The notes: a model not told the origin generated them from the letters alone. Numbered from the stretch's first letter, positions 37,628 to 47,046 are shown. The stretch is DNA of 64,000 nt from an uncultured Nocardioides sp. (GCF_947489365.1 NZ_CANLDB010000006.1:186001-250000); one strand, 5' to 3'. Translations and numbers: made by a program.

Positions 37628-39103
37628 TCAGCGACGGACGGCGAAGGTCCCCGTCGTCGTGGTGCGGTTGCCCGCGACGTCGCGCACGGAGGCGGTCCAG
37701 GTGCGGAAGCGGGAGCCGTTGGCGCGCGTCCTCACCGCGCCGTACGACACGGTGCAGTCGCCGGCCACGCCCGACAGCCCGTCGGTGGCGCTGCACCGCA
37801 CCGGTCGCGCCGAGGGGGCGTACGGCGCCTCGCCGACGAGGCGGGTCCGCAGCGTGGGCTTCGTGGTGTCCACCCTCACCCGTACGGAGACGGAGTCCGA
37901 CCCACCGTCGCCGGTGGCGGTGATCGTGCGCCTCAGGGTGCGGTCGGCGTTGTCGACGCGGACCGGAGCCGGGCAGTCACCGGCCAGGGGGGTGCTGCCC
38001 TCCGCGCAGGTGAAGGTCACCGTCGCCGGGGTGCGGTACCAGCCGGCGGCGTTGCGTCCGCGGTCGCTCGAGACGGTGGCCGAGAGCACGGGCGCCTCCC
38101 CGAGGGTCGACACGTCCCAGAGGTCCTGGTCCTCGACCGAGAACCGCTCGGAGACCGTGCCGTCGGGAGCGACTCCCTGGACCACGCCGCGCGTCTGGGA
38201 GGAGCCCTCGTCCAGGACGGAGCCAGCGGTCCACACCGCGCCGTCGGGGCTCACGTCGAGACCACCGGGGCGCGACACCCGGGCGACCACGGACGGCTGC
38301 CCGCCGGCTGCCGGCACGCGCAGCAGGGCGCCCCTGCCCACGCCCTCGGCCTCGTCCCCCGGCTCGGTCCAGTCCCTCGACGTCACCAGGAGGGAGCCGT
38401 CGGGGGCCACGGCGACGTCGCTGGGGGCCTGGAGGTTCGAGGCCAGCGTCTCGACGTCACCCTCGGGCGTGATGCGCAGCAGGCGCTGCGACGTCACGAT
38501 GCCGCTGTCCTCCTGACCGCACGACGACACGACCTGCTCGACCCCCACCACGTCGCCGTCGGGCTCGAGGGCGATCCCGCTGAGGTGCGGCAGGTCATCA
38601 GCGACCTGGACCTGGGTGTCGGTCTCGGGGTCGTAACGGAGGAGCCGGGTCCGCCACTCGGTGTCGATCTCGCCCCCGCAGTAGGACTGCGCGTAGACGA
38701 GTCCGTCCGCGTCGCTGGCCAGACCGAACAACCTGATGCCCGACTCCACCTCGACCGGCCAGTCCGAGGAGCCGACCCGGTAGAGCCCGGCGGAGGCCCC
38801 GCTCTCCGTGAACGGCTTGATCGCGTAGAGCTCACCGTCCGGACCGACGGCGCTCCGACCGAAGGTGCCGAAGCCGACCGAGCGGGGCAAACCTCCCTCG
38901 TCCGCCGGGAGGACGACGTTCTCCTCGCCGGTGACGAGCAGCGCGGGCGCGGCGGCTGCCTCAGCGCGGTCCGGGGAGTCAGCGGCCTGGGCGGGCAGGA
39001 ACGGGGTGGCGACGAGGGCGAGGCCGGTCAGGGCGGCGAGCCCCGGCGCGGTCCGGCGGCGGGTGTCGAGACGGACGTGGGGGCGGGAGCGGGGTCGGGT
39101 CAC
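37628..39103 (-). CDS. Secreted beta-propeller protein with Ig-like C-terminus, paralogue 2
   Basis: This is a 491-residue paralogue of the next gene, with the same layout: signal peptide (ALVATPFLPAQA-AD), propeller (VAPDGSLLVTSRDW, VSPDGAVWTAGS) and C-terminal Ig-like repeats (VDTTKPTLRTRLVG). GTG 39103 is chosen because it lines up with the start of paralogue 1, including the sequence AGGATGCGCTC directly upstream in both. A longer start at 39178 is unlikely. The C-terminal repeats are far better conserved between the two than the propellers, suggesting gene conversion. Confidence 0.85.
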   Translation of the reverse strand: MTRPRSRPHVRLDTRRRTAPGLAALTGLALVATPFLPAQAADSPDRAEAAAAPALLVTGEENVVLPADEGGLPRSVGFGTFGRSAVGPDGELYAIKPFTESGASAGLYRVGSSDWPVEVESGIRLFGLASDADGLVYAQSYCGGEIDTEWRTRLLRYDPETDTQVQVADDLPHLSGIALEPDGDVVGVEQVVSSCGQEDSGIVTSQRLLRITPEGDVETLASNLQAPSDVAVAPDGSLLVTSRDWTEPGDEAEGVGRGALLRVPAAGGQPSVVARVSRPGGLDVSPDGAVWTAGSVLDEGSSQTRGVVQGVAPDGTVSERFSVEDQDLWDVSTLGEAPVLSATVSSDRGRNAAGWYRTPATVTFTCAEGSTPLAGDCPAPVRVDNADRTLRRTITATGDGGSDSVSVRVRVDTTKPTLRTRLVGEAPYAPSARPVRCSATDGLSGVAGDCTVSYGAVRTRANGSRFRTWTASVRDVAGNRTTTTGTFAVRR

Positions 39104-39244
39104 GAGCGCATCCTGCGGGTGCCGAGGCCGCGGTGGCGACAACCGGCCCTCGCGGTCTAGACCACCTGTGCGGTGCACCGAAACCGCTCCGACCGCCCGC
39201 TCGTCGCACCCAGCCGACCGCTCGTCGCGCCGTACGTGGTGGCG

Positions 39245-39267
39245 GGCGTCACGTGACGCCGATCACT
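39245..39267 (+). promoter_or_regulatory. Palindrome and overlapping Crp-like site before DUF485-actP
   Basis: GGCGTCACGTGACGCC (39245-39260) is a perfect 16-bp palindrome, and CGTGA-N6-TCACT (39252-39267) overlaps it as a Crp/GlxR-like site (8 of 10 positions). A TACGGT -10 box lies at 39270-39275, so both sites would cover the -35 region. They suggest control by Crp or by another dimeric regulator of acetate metabolism. Confidence 0.5.
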
Positions 39268-39311
39268 CCTACGGTGCACACGTCACCCAGCCCTGCCCCG
39301 AGGAGGCACCG

Positions 39312-39674
39312 ATGGCGCACACGGAGAAGGACCCCGACGCGGGTCACTACCGGGCGGACTCCGCCCCGATCTACAAGGAGCTCCACGAGACGCAGGAGTT
39401 CGCCGAGCTGCGCAAGCGGTACCGCGGCTGGGCCATCCCCGCCACCGTCGGCTTCCTGGTCTGGTACCTGCTCTACGTCTCGCTCTCGAACTGGGGCGGC
39501 GGGCTCATGGACATCAAGGTGTTCGGCAACATCAACGTCGCCCTGATCCTCGGGCTGCTGCAGTTCCTCACCACGTTCGGGATCGCCTACCTGTACGCCA
39601 AGCACTCGTCGAAGGCGCTCGACCCCCTCGCCACGAAGCTCAACGACCGCTACCGCCAGGAGGCCGGGCAGTGA
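39312..39674 (+). CDS. DUF485 family membrane protein
   Basis: The 120-residue protein has two membrane helices (about 40-62 and 75-97) between a charged N-terminal segment (ELHETQEFAELRKRYRGW, the DUF485 signature) and a C-terminal charged helix. DUF485 proteins (YjcH type) accompany acetate permease ActP; their exact role is unknown, probably assembly or regulation. ATG 39312 has AGGAGG 6-11 bases upstream. It overlaps actP by 4 bases. Confidence 0.94.
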   Translation: MAHTEKDPDAGHYRADSAPIYKELHETQEFAELRKRYRGWAIPATVGFLVWYLLYVSLSNWGGGLMDIKVFGNINVALILGLLQFLTTFGIAYLYAKHSSKALDPLATKLNDRYRQEAGQ

Positions 39675-41269
39675 ACCAGCAGATCCTCACCACCTCCCTG
39701 TTCATCGGGGTCGTGCTGCTGACCGTCGGCATCACCTTCGTGGCGAGCCGACAGACCAAGACCGCAGCCGACTTCTACTCCGGCGGCCGGGGCTTCTCCG
39801 GCTTCCAGAACGGCCTCGCCATCGGCGGCGACTACATGTCGGCCGCCTCCTTCCTCGGCATCTCCGGAGCCATCGCGCTCTACGGGTACGACGGGTTCCT
39901 CTACTCCATCGGCTTCCTCGTCGCCTGGCTCGTGGCCCTGCTGCTCGTCGCCGAGATGCTCCGCAACGCCGGTCGCTACACGATGGCCGACCAGCTCGCG
40001 TTCCGCATGCGCCAGCGCCCCGTCCGTACGGCGGCCAGCGTCTCGACCGTCGTCGTCTCGATCTTCTACCTGCTCGCCCAGATGGTCGGCGCGGGCGTGC
40101 TCGTCGCGCTGCTGCTCGGCGTCGACAGCGGCTTCGTGAAGAACCTCGTCATCGTCGGCGTCGGCGCCCTGATGATCTTCTACGTGACCGTCGGCGGCAT
40201 GAAGGGCACGACGTACGTCCAGATCGTCAAGGCCGTCCTGCTGATGGCCGGCTCGGCGCTGATCGTCTTCCTCGTCCTGCTGCGCTACAACTTCAACCTG
40301 TCCGCCCTCCTCGGGGACGCGGCGGAGAAGTCCGGCGCCGGGGACGCGTTCCTCCAGCCCGGCCTGCAGTACGGCGCCACGCTGACCTCGCAGATCGACT
40401 TCCTGTCGCTGGGCCTCGCCCTGGTGCTCGGCACCGCGGGCCTGCCGCACATCCTGATCCGCTTCTACACCGTCCCGACCGCCAAGGACGCCCGGAAGTC
40501 GGTGCTCTGGGCGATCGGCCTCATCGGCGCCTTCTACCTGATGACGCTGGTCCTCGGCTTCGGCGCCGCGGCGCTGATCAACACCGACGACGCGGGCGCG
40601 ACCGGCAACCTGGCCTCGCCCCTGCTCGCCGAGGAGGTCGGCGGCGGAGCGGGCTCGCTGGGGGGCGCGGTCCTGCTGGCGCTGATCTCGGCGGTCGCCT
40701 TCGCGACCATCCTCGCCGTCGTCGCCGGCCTGACGCTGGCGTCGTCGTCCTCGGTGGCGCACGACCTGTACAAGGGCGTGTTCAAGAAGGACCAGCCGGT
40801 CACCGAGAAGCAGGAGGTGCGGGTCGCGAAGCTCGCCGCCGTCGCCATCGGCGCGGTCGCGATCGTGCTCGCCATCCCGGCCCAGCAGCTGAACATCGCG
40901 TTCCTGGTGGCCCTGGCCTTCGCGGTCGCCGCGTCGGCGAACCTGCCGGCGATCCTGTTCAACATGTTCTGGAAGCGCTTCAACACCCGCGGCGCCTGCT
41001 GGAGCATCTACGGCGGCCTCATCACCTGCGTCGGCCTGGTCATCCTGTCGCCCGTCATGTCGGGCAACCCGGAGACCTCGCTGTTCCCGGACGCGGACTT
41101 CGCGCTGTTCCCGCTGAGCAACCCGGGCATCGTGTCGATCCCGGTCGGCTTCCTGCTCGGCATCATCGGCACCCTGTCCGCTCGCGAGCCCAGCTCCGAG
41201 CGCCTGTACGCCGAGCTCGAGGTCCGCGCCCTGACCGGCGCCGGCGCCGAGGGCGCCAGCCAGCACTGA
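39671..41269 (+). CDS. actP: Acetate/cation symporter
   Basis: The 532-residue solute:sodium symporter has about 13 helices and ActP signatures: SRQTKTAADFYSGGRGFSGF, GLAIGGDYMSAASFLGISGA, LGTAGLPHILIRFYTVPTAK. It imports acetate (and probably other small acids), which Acs downstream activates. It is coupled to DUF485 by a GTGA overlap, and a hairpin then separates it from acs, which has its own promoter-like region. Confidence 0.94.
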   Translation: MNQQILTTSLFIGVVLLTVGITFVASRQTKTAADFYSGGRGFSGFQNGLAIGGDYMSAASFLGISGAIALYGYDGFLYSIGFLVAWLVALLLVAEMLRNAGRYTMADQLAFRMRQRPVRTAASVSTVVVSIFYLLAQMVGAGVLVALLLGVDSGFVKNLVIVGVGALMIFYVTVGGMKGTTYVQIVKAVLLMAGSALIVFLVLLRYNFNLSALLGDAAEKSGAGDAFLQPGLQYGATLTSQIDFLSLGLALVLGTAGLPHILIRFYTVPTAKDARKSVLWAIGLIGAFYLMTLVLGFGAAALINTDDAGATGNLASPLLAEEVGGGAGSLGGAVLLALISAVAFATILAVVAGLTLASSSSVAHDLYKGVFKKDQPVTEKQEVRVAKLAAVAIGAVAIVLAIPAQQLNIAFLVALAFAVAASANLPAILFNMFWKRFNTRGACWSIYGGLITCVGLVILSPVMSGNPETSLFPDADFALFPLSNPGIVSIPVGFLLGIIGTLSAREPSSERLYAELEVRALTGAGAEGASQH

Positions 41270-41287
41270 CCCGGGGGGTACGGCGGG

Positions 41288-41321
41288 CGGCGGGAACCCT
41301 CTCCTTGGAGGGTCCCCGCCG
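41288..41321 (+). terminator. Terminator or attenuator between actP and acs
   Basis: CGGCGGGAACCCTC and GAGGGTCCCCGCCG pair over 14 positions with one mismatch and a six-base loop, followed by TCTGCGTGT. A TAGGCT -10-like box at 41335 follows, so acs may have separate expression. Confidence 0.7.
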
Positions 41322-41373
41322 TCTGCGTGTCCCCCTAGGCTCGCCATCACCACCGCCCCACGAGGAGAGACGC

Positions 41374-43362
41374 GTGAGCACTGAAGACACCGGAAAGTCC
41401 GAGCAGGGTCTGTCCAACCTCCTGAAGGAGGACCGCCGCTTCGAGCCGCCCGCCGAGCTCGCCGCCGAGGCCAACCTCAAGGAGGAGGCGTACGAGCGCG
41501 CGGCCTCCGACCGTGAGGCCTTCTGGGCCGAGCAGGCCGACCGCCTGGCCTGGGACACCCGCTGGGACCGCGTCCTGGACTGGGACGACCCGCCGTTCGC
41601 CAAGTGGTTCGTCGGCGGGCGGCTCAACGCGGCGTACAACTGCGTCGACCGGCACGTCGAGGCCGGCAAGGGCGACCAGGTCGCCATCCACTGGGTCGGC
41701 GAGCCCGTGGACGACGAGCGCTCGATCACGTACGCCGAGCTGCAGGACGAGGTCTGCCGCGCCGCGAACGCGCTGACCGAGCTGGGCGTGAAGACCGGCG
41801 ACCGCGTCGCGATCTACATGCCGATGATCCCCGAGGTCGCCGTCGCGATGCTCGCCTGCGCCCGCATCGGCGCCCCGCACACCGTCGTGTTCGGCGGGTT
41901 CTCCGCCGACGCGCTCGCCTCCCGCATCGAGGACTGCGGCGCCGAGGTCGTCATCACCTCCGACGGCGGCTACCGCCGCGGGTCGGCGTCCTCGCTGAAG
42001 CCCGCGGTCGACGAGGCCCGCACCAAGACCGACAAGGTCCGCAAGGTCCTCGTCGTCGAGCGCACCGGTCAGGACATCGCTTGGGACGACGACGTCGACG
42101 TCTGGTGGCACGACGCGGTCGGGTCGGCGTCGTCCGAGCACACCCCGGAGGCGTTCGACTCCGAGCACCCGCTGTTCGTCATGTACACCTCGGGCACCAC
42201 CGGCAAGCCCAAGGGCATCCTGCACACCACCGGCGGCTACCTCACCGGGACGGCGTACACGCACTGGGCGGTCTTCGACCTCAAGCCGGAGACCGACGTC
42301 TACTGGTGCTCCGCCGACGTCGGCTGGATCACCGGCCACTCCTACCTGGTCTACGGGCCGCTCGCGAACGGCGTCACCCAGGTGATGTACGAGGGCACCC
42401 CCGACCACCCGGAGAAGGGCCGCTGGTGGGACGTCATCGAGAAGTACAAGGTGACGATCTTCTACACCGCGCCCACCGCGATCCGGTCGTTCATGAAGCA
42501 GGGCCGCGAGATCCCCGACAGCCGCGACCTGTCGTCGATCCGCGTGCTCGGCTCGGTGGGTGAGCCGATCAACCCGGAGGCGTACGTCTGGTACCGCGAG
42601 GTCATCGGCGCGGGCAAGGTGCCCGTGGTCGACACCTGGTGGCAGACCGAGACCGGGATGATCATGATCAGCCCCCTGCCCGGCGTCACCCACGGCAAGC
42701 CGGGCTCGGCGATGATCGCCATCCCGGGCGTCGCCGCGGACGTCGTGGACGACGAGGGCACCTCGGTGCCGGACGGCTCCGGCGGCTACCTCGTGCTCAC
42801 CGAGCCGTGGCCGTCGATGCTGCGCACGATCTGGGGCGACGACCAGCGCTACAAGGACACCTACTGGTCGCGCTTCAAGAAGCAGGGCTTCTACTTCGCC
42901 GGCGACGGCGCGAAGAAGGACACCGACGGCGACGTCTGGGTCCTCGGCCGCGTGGACGACGTCATGAACGTGTCGGGCCACCGCCTGTCGACCACGGAGA
43001 TCGAGTCCGCGCTGGTCTCGCACCCGAAGGTGGCCGAGGCCGCGGTCGTGGGCGCGACGGACGACGACACCGGTCAGGCCGTCTGCGCGTTCGTCATCCT
43101 GCGTGACGAGGCCGGCGACGGCGGCGAGGACATCGTCGAGGAGCTCCGCAACCACGTCCGCACCCAGATCGGCGCCATCGCGAAGCCGCGGCAGGTGATG
43201 ATCGTCCCCGAGCTGCCGAAGACCCGCTCGGGCAAGATCATGCGCCGCCTGCTGCGCGACGTCGCCGAGAACCGCGACGTCGGCGACGTGACCACGCTGG
43301 CGGACTCCACGGTGATGGACCTGATCCAGCAGGGCGCCTCCAGCGGCAAGGACGAGGGCTAG
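41374..43362 (+). CDS. acs: Acetyl-CoA synthetase
   Basis: The 662-residue AMP-forming enzyme makes acetyl-CoA from acetate, ATP and CoA. It shows MYTSGTTGKPKG (P-loop), VDTWWQTETGM, YFAGDGAKKDTDGDVWVLGR and DDVMNVSGHRLST. Lys621 in PKTRSGKIMRR is the acetylation site used to switch off Acs in many bacteria. Mycobacterial Acs (Rv3667) is controlled through this lysine by a cAMP-dependent acetyltransferase. GTG 41374 has the site GAGGAGA 5-11 bases upstream. The gene follows DUF485-actP, forming an acetate-use module. Confidence 0.97.
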   Translation: MSTEDTGKSEQGLSNLLKEDRRFEPPAELAAEANLKEEAYERAASDREAFWAEQADRLAWDTRWDRVLDWDDPPFAKWFVGGRLNAAYNCVDRHVEAGKGDQVAIHWVGEPVDDERSITYAELQDEVCRAANALTELGVKTGDRVAIYMPMIPEVAVAMLACARIGAPHTVVFGGFSADALASRIEDCGAEVVITSDGGYRRGSASSLKPAVDEARTKTDKVRKVLVVERTGQDIAWDDDVDVWWHDAVGSASSEHTPEAFDSEHPLFVMYTSGTTGKPKGILHTTGGYLTGTAYTHWAVFDLKPETDVYWCSADVGWITGHSYLVYGPLANGVTQVMYEGTPDHPEKGRWWDVIEKYKVTIFYTAPTAIRSFMKQGREIPDSRDLSSIRVLGSVGEPINPEAYVWYREVIGAGKVPVVDTWWQTETGMIMISPLPGVTHGKPGSAMIAIPGVAADVVDDEGTSVPDGSGGYLVLTEPWPSMLRTIWGDDQRYKDTYWSRFKKQGFYFAGDGAKKDTDGDVWVLGRVDDVMNVSGHRLSTTEIESALVSHPKVAEAAVVGATDDDTGQAVCAFVILRDEAGDGGEDIVEELRNHVRTQIGAIAKPRQVMIVPELPKTRSGKIMRRLLRDVAENRDVGDVTTLADSTVMDLIQQGASSGKDEG

Positions 43363-43392
43363 CCACCTCGTCCCCTCGGTCCGGGGGGAGAG

Positions 43393-43429
43393 CGGGGCGG
43401 TGCCGGCGTACGACGTCGGTGCCGCCCCG
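43393..43429 (+). terminator. Terminator of acs
   Basis: CGGGGCGGTGCCG and CGGTGCCGCCCCG pair over 13 positions (two of them G-U) with an 11-base loop, followed by TTCTG. Confidence 0.8.
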
Positions 43430-43448
43430 TTCTGCGTCCGGCCCGGCC

Positions 43449-43505
43449 CGGAGGTCGAGGTGCGAGCACGCGAGGAACGAGCGCGCGAGCCACGAGACCC
43501 GGTGA
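43449..43505. repeat. Family B repeat, left half
   Basis: GGAGGTCGAGGTGCGAG is followed by GCGCGAGCCACGAGACCCGG, the left part of a family B unit. It lies between the terminators of the convergent acs and S1 protease genes. Confidence 0.65.
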
Positions 43506-43535
43506 CGACCCCGCAGACCTCACGGGGCCCCAACG

Positions 43536-43575
43536 ACGACGGCCCGCCATCCCGGGCGGGGTGGCGGGCCGTCGT
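43536..43575. terminator. Terminator of the S1 protease gene
   Basis: ACGACGGCCCGCCA and TGGCGGGCCGTCGT form a perfect 14-bp stem. It lies 15 bases after the protease stop, on the minus strand. Confidence 0.8.
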
Positions 43576-43590
43576 GCGGTCACGAGGAGG

Positions 43591-44913
43591 TCAGCGGCGC
43601 TTCTTCTTCATGATCTTGGTCCTGCCGATGTTGTCGATGCGGGCCACGCGGGTGATCAGGCTGTAGCTGTCCGTACCACCGGTGGTGATGCCGCGGGCCG
43701 TGTTGCCGGAGAAGTTCGGGCCACCGCTGTCGCCCGGGCTGCTCATCTTGCGACGGGTCTGGTCGAGGCCGCAGTAGGTCTCGCCGTTGGTGAAGCGGCC
43801 GCAGATGTTGGTCTTGCGGATCTTCGAGCAGTTGTAGCCGCTCGTGCGACCCCACTTGCAGATCGTCGAGCCGCGGGGGGCGTTGGCGACCTTGCGGACG
43901 ACGCGGTCCTTGCGACCCTGCTTGTAGCGGAACTTCGCGGTGACCTTGTTGCCGTTCTTCCGGATGACCTGGTTGTACTGCAGGTCGGTCTTCCGGCTCT
44001 TGGCCTTCACGGCCCTCTTGAGCGTGCCCGGCTTGTTGAGGTAGCGCAGGCGGTTCGGGCAGTGGCCGGAGGTGATGATGCCGGGGCGGCCCTTGCGCTT
44101 GGCGGTGAAGCCGGCGGTGCAGATGAACTTGTTGCTGTTGATGCCGCGGCCGCCGAAGATCTTGCGCTGCAGCGTCAGCGGGCTGGAGGTCTCGGTCGTG
44201 GTGACCTCGAGCGGCAGCGCCGAGCCCGGCAGGCCGCGGCCGGCCCGGGCGACGACGCCGTCGAGGGCGCCCTCGACGGCGCGGGAGGCCGCACCCTCGG
44301 CCGGGGTGTACTCGAGGTCCATCGTCTGCGACTCGGCGTCGTACCCGGCCGTCACGGACTGCAGGGCCTCGCCGCCGGCCGACTCGACCAGCTCCTGCGA
44401 CAGCGTCTCCAGCTCGGCGTAGCTCGCGGGGGCGCCGAAGCTGACCTCGACGTCGACGGGCAGCTTCTCCAGGCGGGCGACCTCGTCGGCGCCGGGGCGG
44501 GTGGTGGTCTGGATCCAGTTCTTCCCGCCCGGCCGCTCGGCGATGCCGCCGGTGACGTACTGGTCGGGGTTCCGCCGCGCGTACGAGTCGAGGTACGCCG
44601 CGAACTCGTCGACGCCGCGGTGGGTGTCGACGAGGTCGGCGAGGTTCTCCCCCGAGCTGCGGGCGTAGGTGCGCAGGTCCTCCATGAGGGCCGGGGACAG
44701 CGAGTCGGCCGAGGCGGTCCGGGCGCGGACGACGAACGATCCGCTCCGCGAGGGTGCCTCCCGGACGAGGACGTCCGAGCCCTCGTCGGCGCGACCCTGG
44801 CCGGTCTCGTCGGCCGCGGCGCTCAGCGAGAACGCCGCGGTCAGCGACGCCGCGATCCCGAGCGTCGCGGTGACGGCCACGAGGCGCCGTCCTGCGGTGC
44901 GTGTGCTCCCCAT
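43591..44913 (-). CDS. Secreted S1 serine protease, alpha-lytic/streptogrisin-like
   Basis: The 440-residue preproprotein has a signal peptide (basic start, hydrophobic 10-33), a long pro-region (about 50-240) and a trypsin-fold domain with His284 (IITSGHCP), Asp310 (KTDLQYNQV) and Ser396 (SPGDSGGPN). Cysteines 265/285, 352/362 and 371/381 probably form disulfides. The catalytic domain is unusually basic and ends in KIMKKKRR, which may bind wall polymers or nucleic acid. ATG 44913 has GGAGG directly upstream. Its place after acs matches mycobacterial Rv3668c. Confidence 0.9.
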   Translation of the reverse strand: MGSTRTAGRRLVAVTATLGIAASLTAAFSLSAAADETGQGRADEGSDVLVREAPSRSGSFVVRARTASADSLSPALMEDLRTYARSSGENLADLVDTHRGVDEFAAYLDSYARRNPDQYVTGGIAERPGGKNWIQTTTRPGADEVARLEKLPVDVEVSFGAPASYAELETLSQELVESAGGEALQSVTAGYDAESQTMDLEYTPAEGAASRAVEGALDGVVARAGRGLPGSALPLEVTTTETSSPLTLQRKIFGGRGINSNKFICTAGFTAKRKGRPGIITSGHCPNRLRYLNKPGTLKRAVKAKSRKTDLQYNQVIRKNGNKVTAKFRYKQGRKDRVVRKVANAPRGSTICKWGRTSGYNCSKIRKTNICGRFTNGETYCGLDQTRRKMSSPGDSGGPNFSGNTARGITTGGTDSYSLITRVARIDNIGRTKIMKKKRR

Positions 44914-45136
44914 AGGGGACCTCCAGTCTGGTGTGGCGCCCGAGGCGCCCGGTCTCTGCAGTACGAGCCGCGCCCCCGGGGGGCGGCTGTCCGGGGACAC
45001 CCTGCCACGGCTCCTGCCCCGGATACCCGAGGTCGGGCGCGTCAAACCCCGGTGTCCACCGATCGCCTAGGATCGACTCCGGTGCGCCGGGAAGTCTGGT
45101 CGGCATGATGCCGCCGACCCCGCACGAGGGAGCTCC

Positions 45137-46444
45137 ATGACCGAGCCCGACCACCGCCCGACCTCGAAGCAGCGCCTCCTGACCCGCGGGTCGTGGCTGG
45201 AGGACTCCCGCATCGCTCACGTGCTGCGGACCGAGACGGCGGGCGGCGTCCTGCTGATCCTCGGCGCGCTGGTCGCGATCGTGTGGGCCAACACCCCCTG
45301 GGGTGACCTGTACGAGGCGGCTCGCGACGTCACCGTCGGCCCCGCGGCGCTCCACCTCGACCTGTCGATCGGCACCTGGGCGGCCGACGGCCTCCTCGCG
45401 ATCTTCTTCTTCGTGGTCGGGCTCGAGCTCAAGAGGGAGTTCGTCGCCGGCGACCTGCGGGACCCCCGCCGTGCGGCCCTGCCGATGGTGGCCGCGGTGG
45501 GCGGCATGACGGTGCCCGCCCTCATCTTCGTGGCGTGGAACCTCGGCGCGGACGGTGACCTGCGGGGCTGGGCGATCCCGACCGCCACCGACATCGCGTT
45601 CGCGGTCGCGATCCTCGCGGTGATCAGCACGCACCTGCCGACCGGTCTGCGGACCTTCCTGCTGACGCTGGCCGTCGTCGACGACCTGCTGGCCATCACC
45701 ATCATCGCGCTCTTCTACACCGACGAGCTCGCGCCGCTGTTCCTCCTCGCCGCCCTGGTCCCCCTGGGTCTCTTCACGCTGCTGGTCCAGAAGCGGGTAC
45801 GGCACCCGCTGCTGCTGATCCCGCTCGCCCTCCTCACCTGGGGCCTGGTGCACGAGTCCGGCGTGCACGCCACCGTCGCCGGCGTGCTCCTCGGGTTCGC
45901 CGTACCGGTGCTGGCCCGTGACGGCAGCGGACCCGACCACGGCATGGCCACCCACTTCGAGCACCTGGTGCGCCCGATCTCCGCGGGGATCGCGGTCCCG
46001 GTGTTCGCCTTCTTCGCCGCCGGGGTGTCGGTGGGCGGCCTGTCGGGACTGATCGACTCGGTGCGCGACCCGGTCGCGCTCGGCATCATCACCGGCCTCG
46101 TCGTCGGCAAGGTGGTCGGCATCGCCGGGTCGACCTGGCTCCTGGCGCGCTTCACGAAGGCCGACCTGGACGACGACCTGGCGTGGACCGACGTCATCGG
46201 CATCTCGATGCTCGCCGGGATCGGGTTCACCGTGTCGTTGCTCATCGGCGAGCTCGCGTTCGGCCAGGGCAGCGAGCGTGACGAGCACGTGAAGGTCGGC
46301 GTGCTGCTGGGGTCGCTGACCTCGGTCGCGCTCGCCTCGGTCGTCCTGCGCCTCCGCAACGGCGTCTACCGCAGGATCGAGGAGCGCGAAGCCCTCGACG
46401 AGGACGCCGACGGGGTACCGGACGTCTACCAGCGCGGGACCTGA
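45137..46444 (+). CDS. nhaA: Na+/H+ antiporter NhaA
   Basis: The 435-residue antiporter exchanges cytoplasmic Na+ for external protons. The ion-binding aspartates are Asp182-Asp183 ([11 protein letters not shown]), matching E. coli Asp163-164, with Asp152 in [31 protein letters not shown] and [13 protein letters not shown] are family signatures. The C-terminus ends [14 protein letters not shown], an acidic DxDxDGxxD pattern like a calcium-binding loop. ATG 45137 has GAGGGAG upstream. A TAGGAT box lies near 45068. Confidence 0.95.
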   Translation: MTEPDHRPTSKQRLLTRGSWLEDSRIAHVLRTETAGGVLLILGALVAIVWANTPWGDLYEAARDVTVGPAALHLDLSIGTWAADGLLAIFFFVVGLELKREFVAGDLRDPRRAALPMVAAVGGMTVPALIFVAWNLGADGDLRGWAIPTATDIAFAVAILAVISTHLPTGLRTFLLTLAVVDDLLAITIIALFYTDELAPLFLLAALVPLGLFTLLVQKRVRHPLLLIPLALLTWGLVHESGVHATVAGVLLGFAVPVLARDGSGPDHGMATHFEHLVRPISAGIAVPVFAFFAAGVSVGGLSGLIDSVRDPVALGIITGLVVGKVVGIAGSTWLLARFTKADLDDDLAWTDVIGISMLAGIGFTVSLLIGELAFGQGSERDEHVKVGVLLGSLTSVALASVVLRLRNGVYRRIEEREALDEDADGVPDVYQRGT

Positions 46445-46512
46445 CCGCGCCCGCCACGGCCCACCTTCTGTAGGGTCGTGGCCGCACCACCGCCGCCGAC
46501 TTGAGGACGCAG

Positions 46513-46917
46513 ATGGCACACGCACCGGCTCCGGACACCGAGCCCACCATCGGCAAGCTCGTCGCCGACGTCAGCAGGGACGTCTCGACCCTGGTCTCCA
46601 AGGAGATCCAGCTCGCGAAGTCCGAGCTCAAGGTCTCCGTGACCAACGGCGCCGTGGGCGTCGGCTTCTTCGCCGCGGCCGCCTTCATCGGCGTCCTGGC
46701 GATCATCATGCTGTCGGTCGCCATCGCCTACTTCATCAACTGGAACGGCGACGGGCTCGCGCTGCACTGGGCGTTCCTCATCGTCTTCGGCGGCTACCTC
46801 CTGATCGCGGCCCTGCTCGGGCTGCTCGGCCTCCGCAAGGTCAAGAAGGTCCGCGGCCCCGAGCGCGCCATCAAGCAGGCGCAGGACACCAAGAAGGCGC
46901 TGACCAACCGCTCGTAG
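46513..46917 (+). CDS. Actinobacterial Holin-X family membrane protein
   Basis: The 134-residue protein has an amphipathic N-terminal helix (TIGKLVADVSRDVSTLVSKE then IQLAKSELK), two membrane helices (about 48-76 and 84-106) and a charged tail. This is the Phage_holin_3_6/Holin-X family, which despite its name is a chromosomal protein of cell-envelope function in actinobacteria; no phage genes are here. ATG 46513 is preceded by GAGG. Its place matches mycobacterial Rv3669. Confidence 0.85.
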   Translation: MAHAPAPDTEPTIGKLVADVSRDVSTLVSKEIQLAKSELKVSVTNGAVGVGFFAAAAFIGVLAIIMLSVAIAYFINWNGDGLALHWAFLIVFGGYLLIAALLGLLGLRKVKKVRGPERAIKQAQDTKKALTNRS

Positions 46918-46983
46918 CACTGTGTGTCGTCTCCGACTCGCCCACTGAGTCAGGGACGACACGCAGAGGTGCGACGGCCGTCG

Positions 46984-47041
46984 CGACAGGGTGCGGGAGC
47001 TCGTGGCTCGGCCGTGGCCGGCCCCGCACCTCGATCTCCGG
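46984..47041. repeat. Family B repeat, right half
   Basis: GAGCTCGTGGCTCGGCC is followed by CCCCGCACCTCGATCTCCGG, the right arm of a family B unit. It lies between the convergent holin-X and marP genes. Confidence 0.65.
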
Positions 47042-47046
47042 GCGGG

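Noticed and set aside
46513..46917. Prophage holin
   Set aside because: The family name is misleading; there are no phage genes around and the locus is conserved chromosomally.
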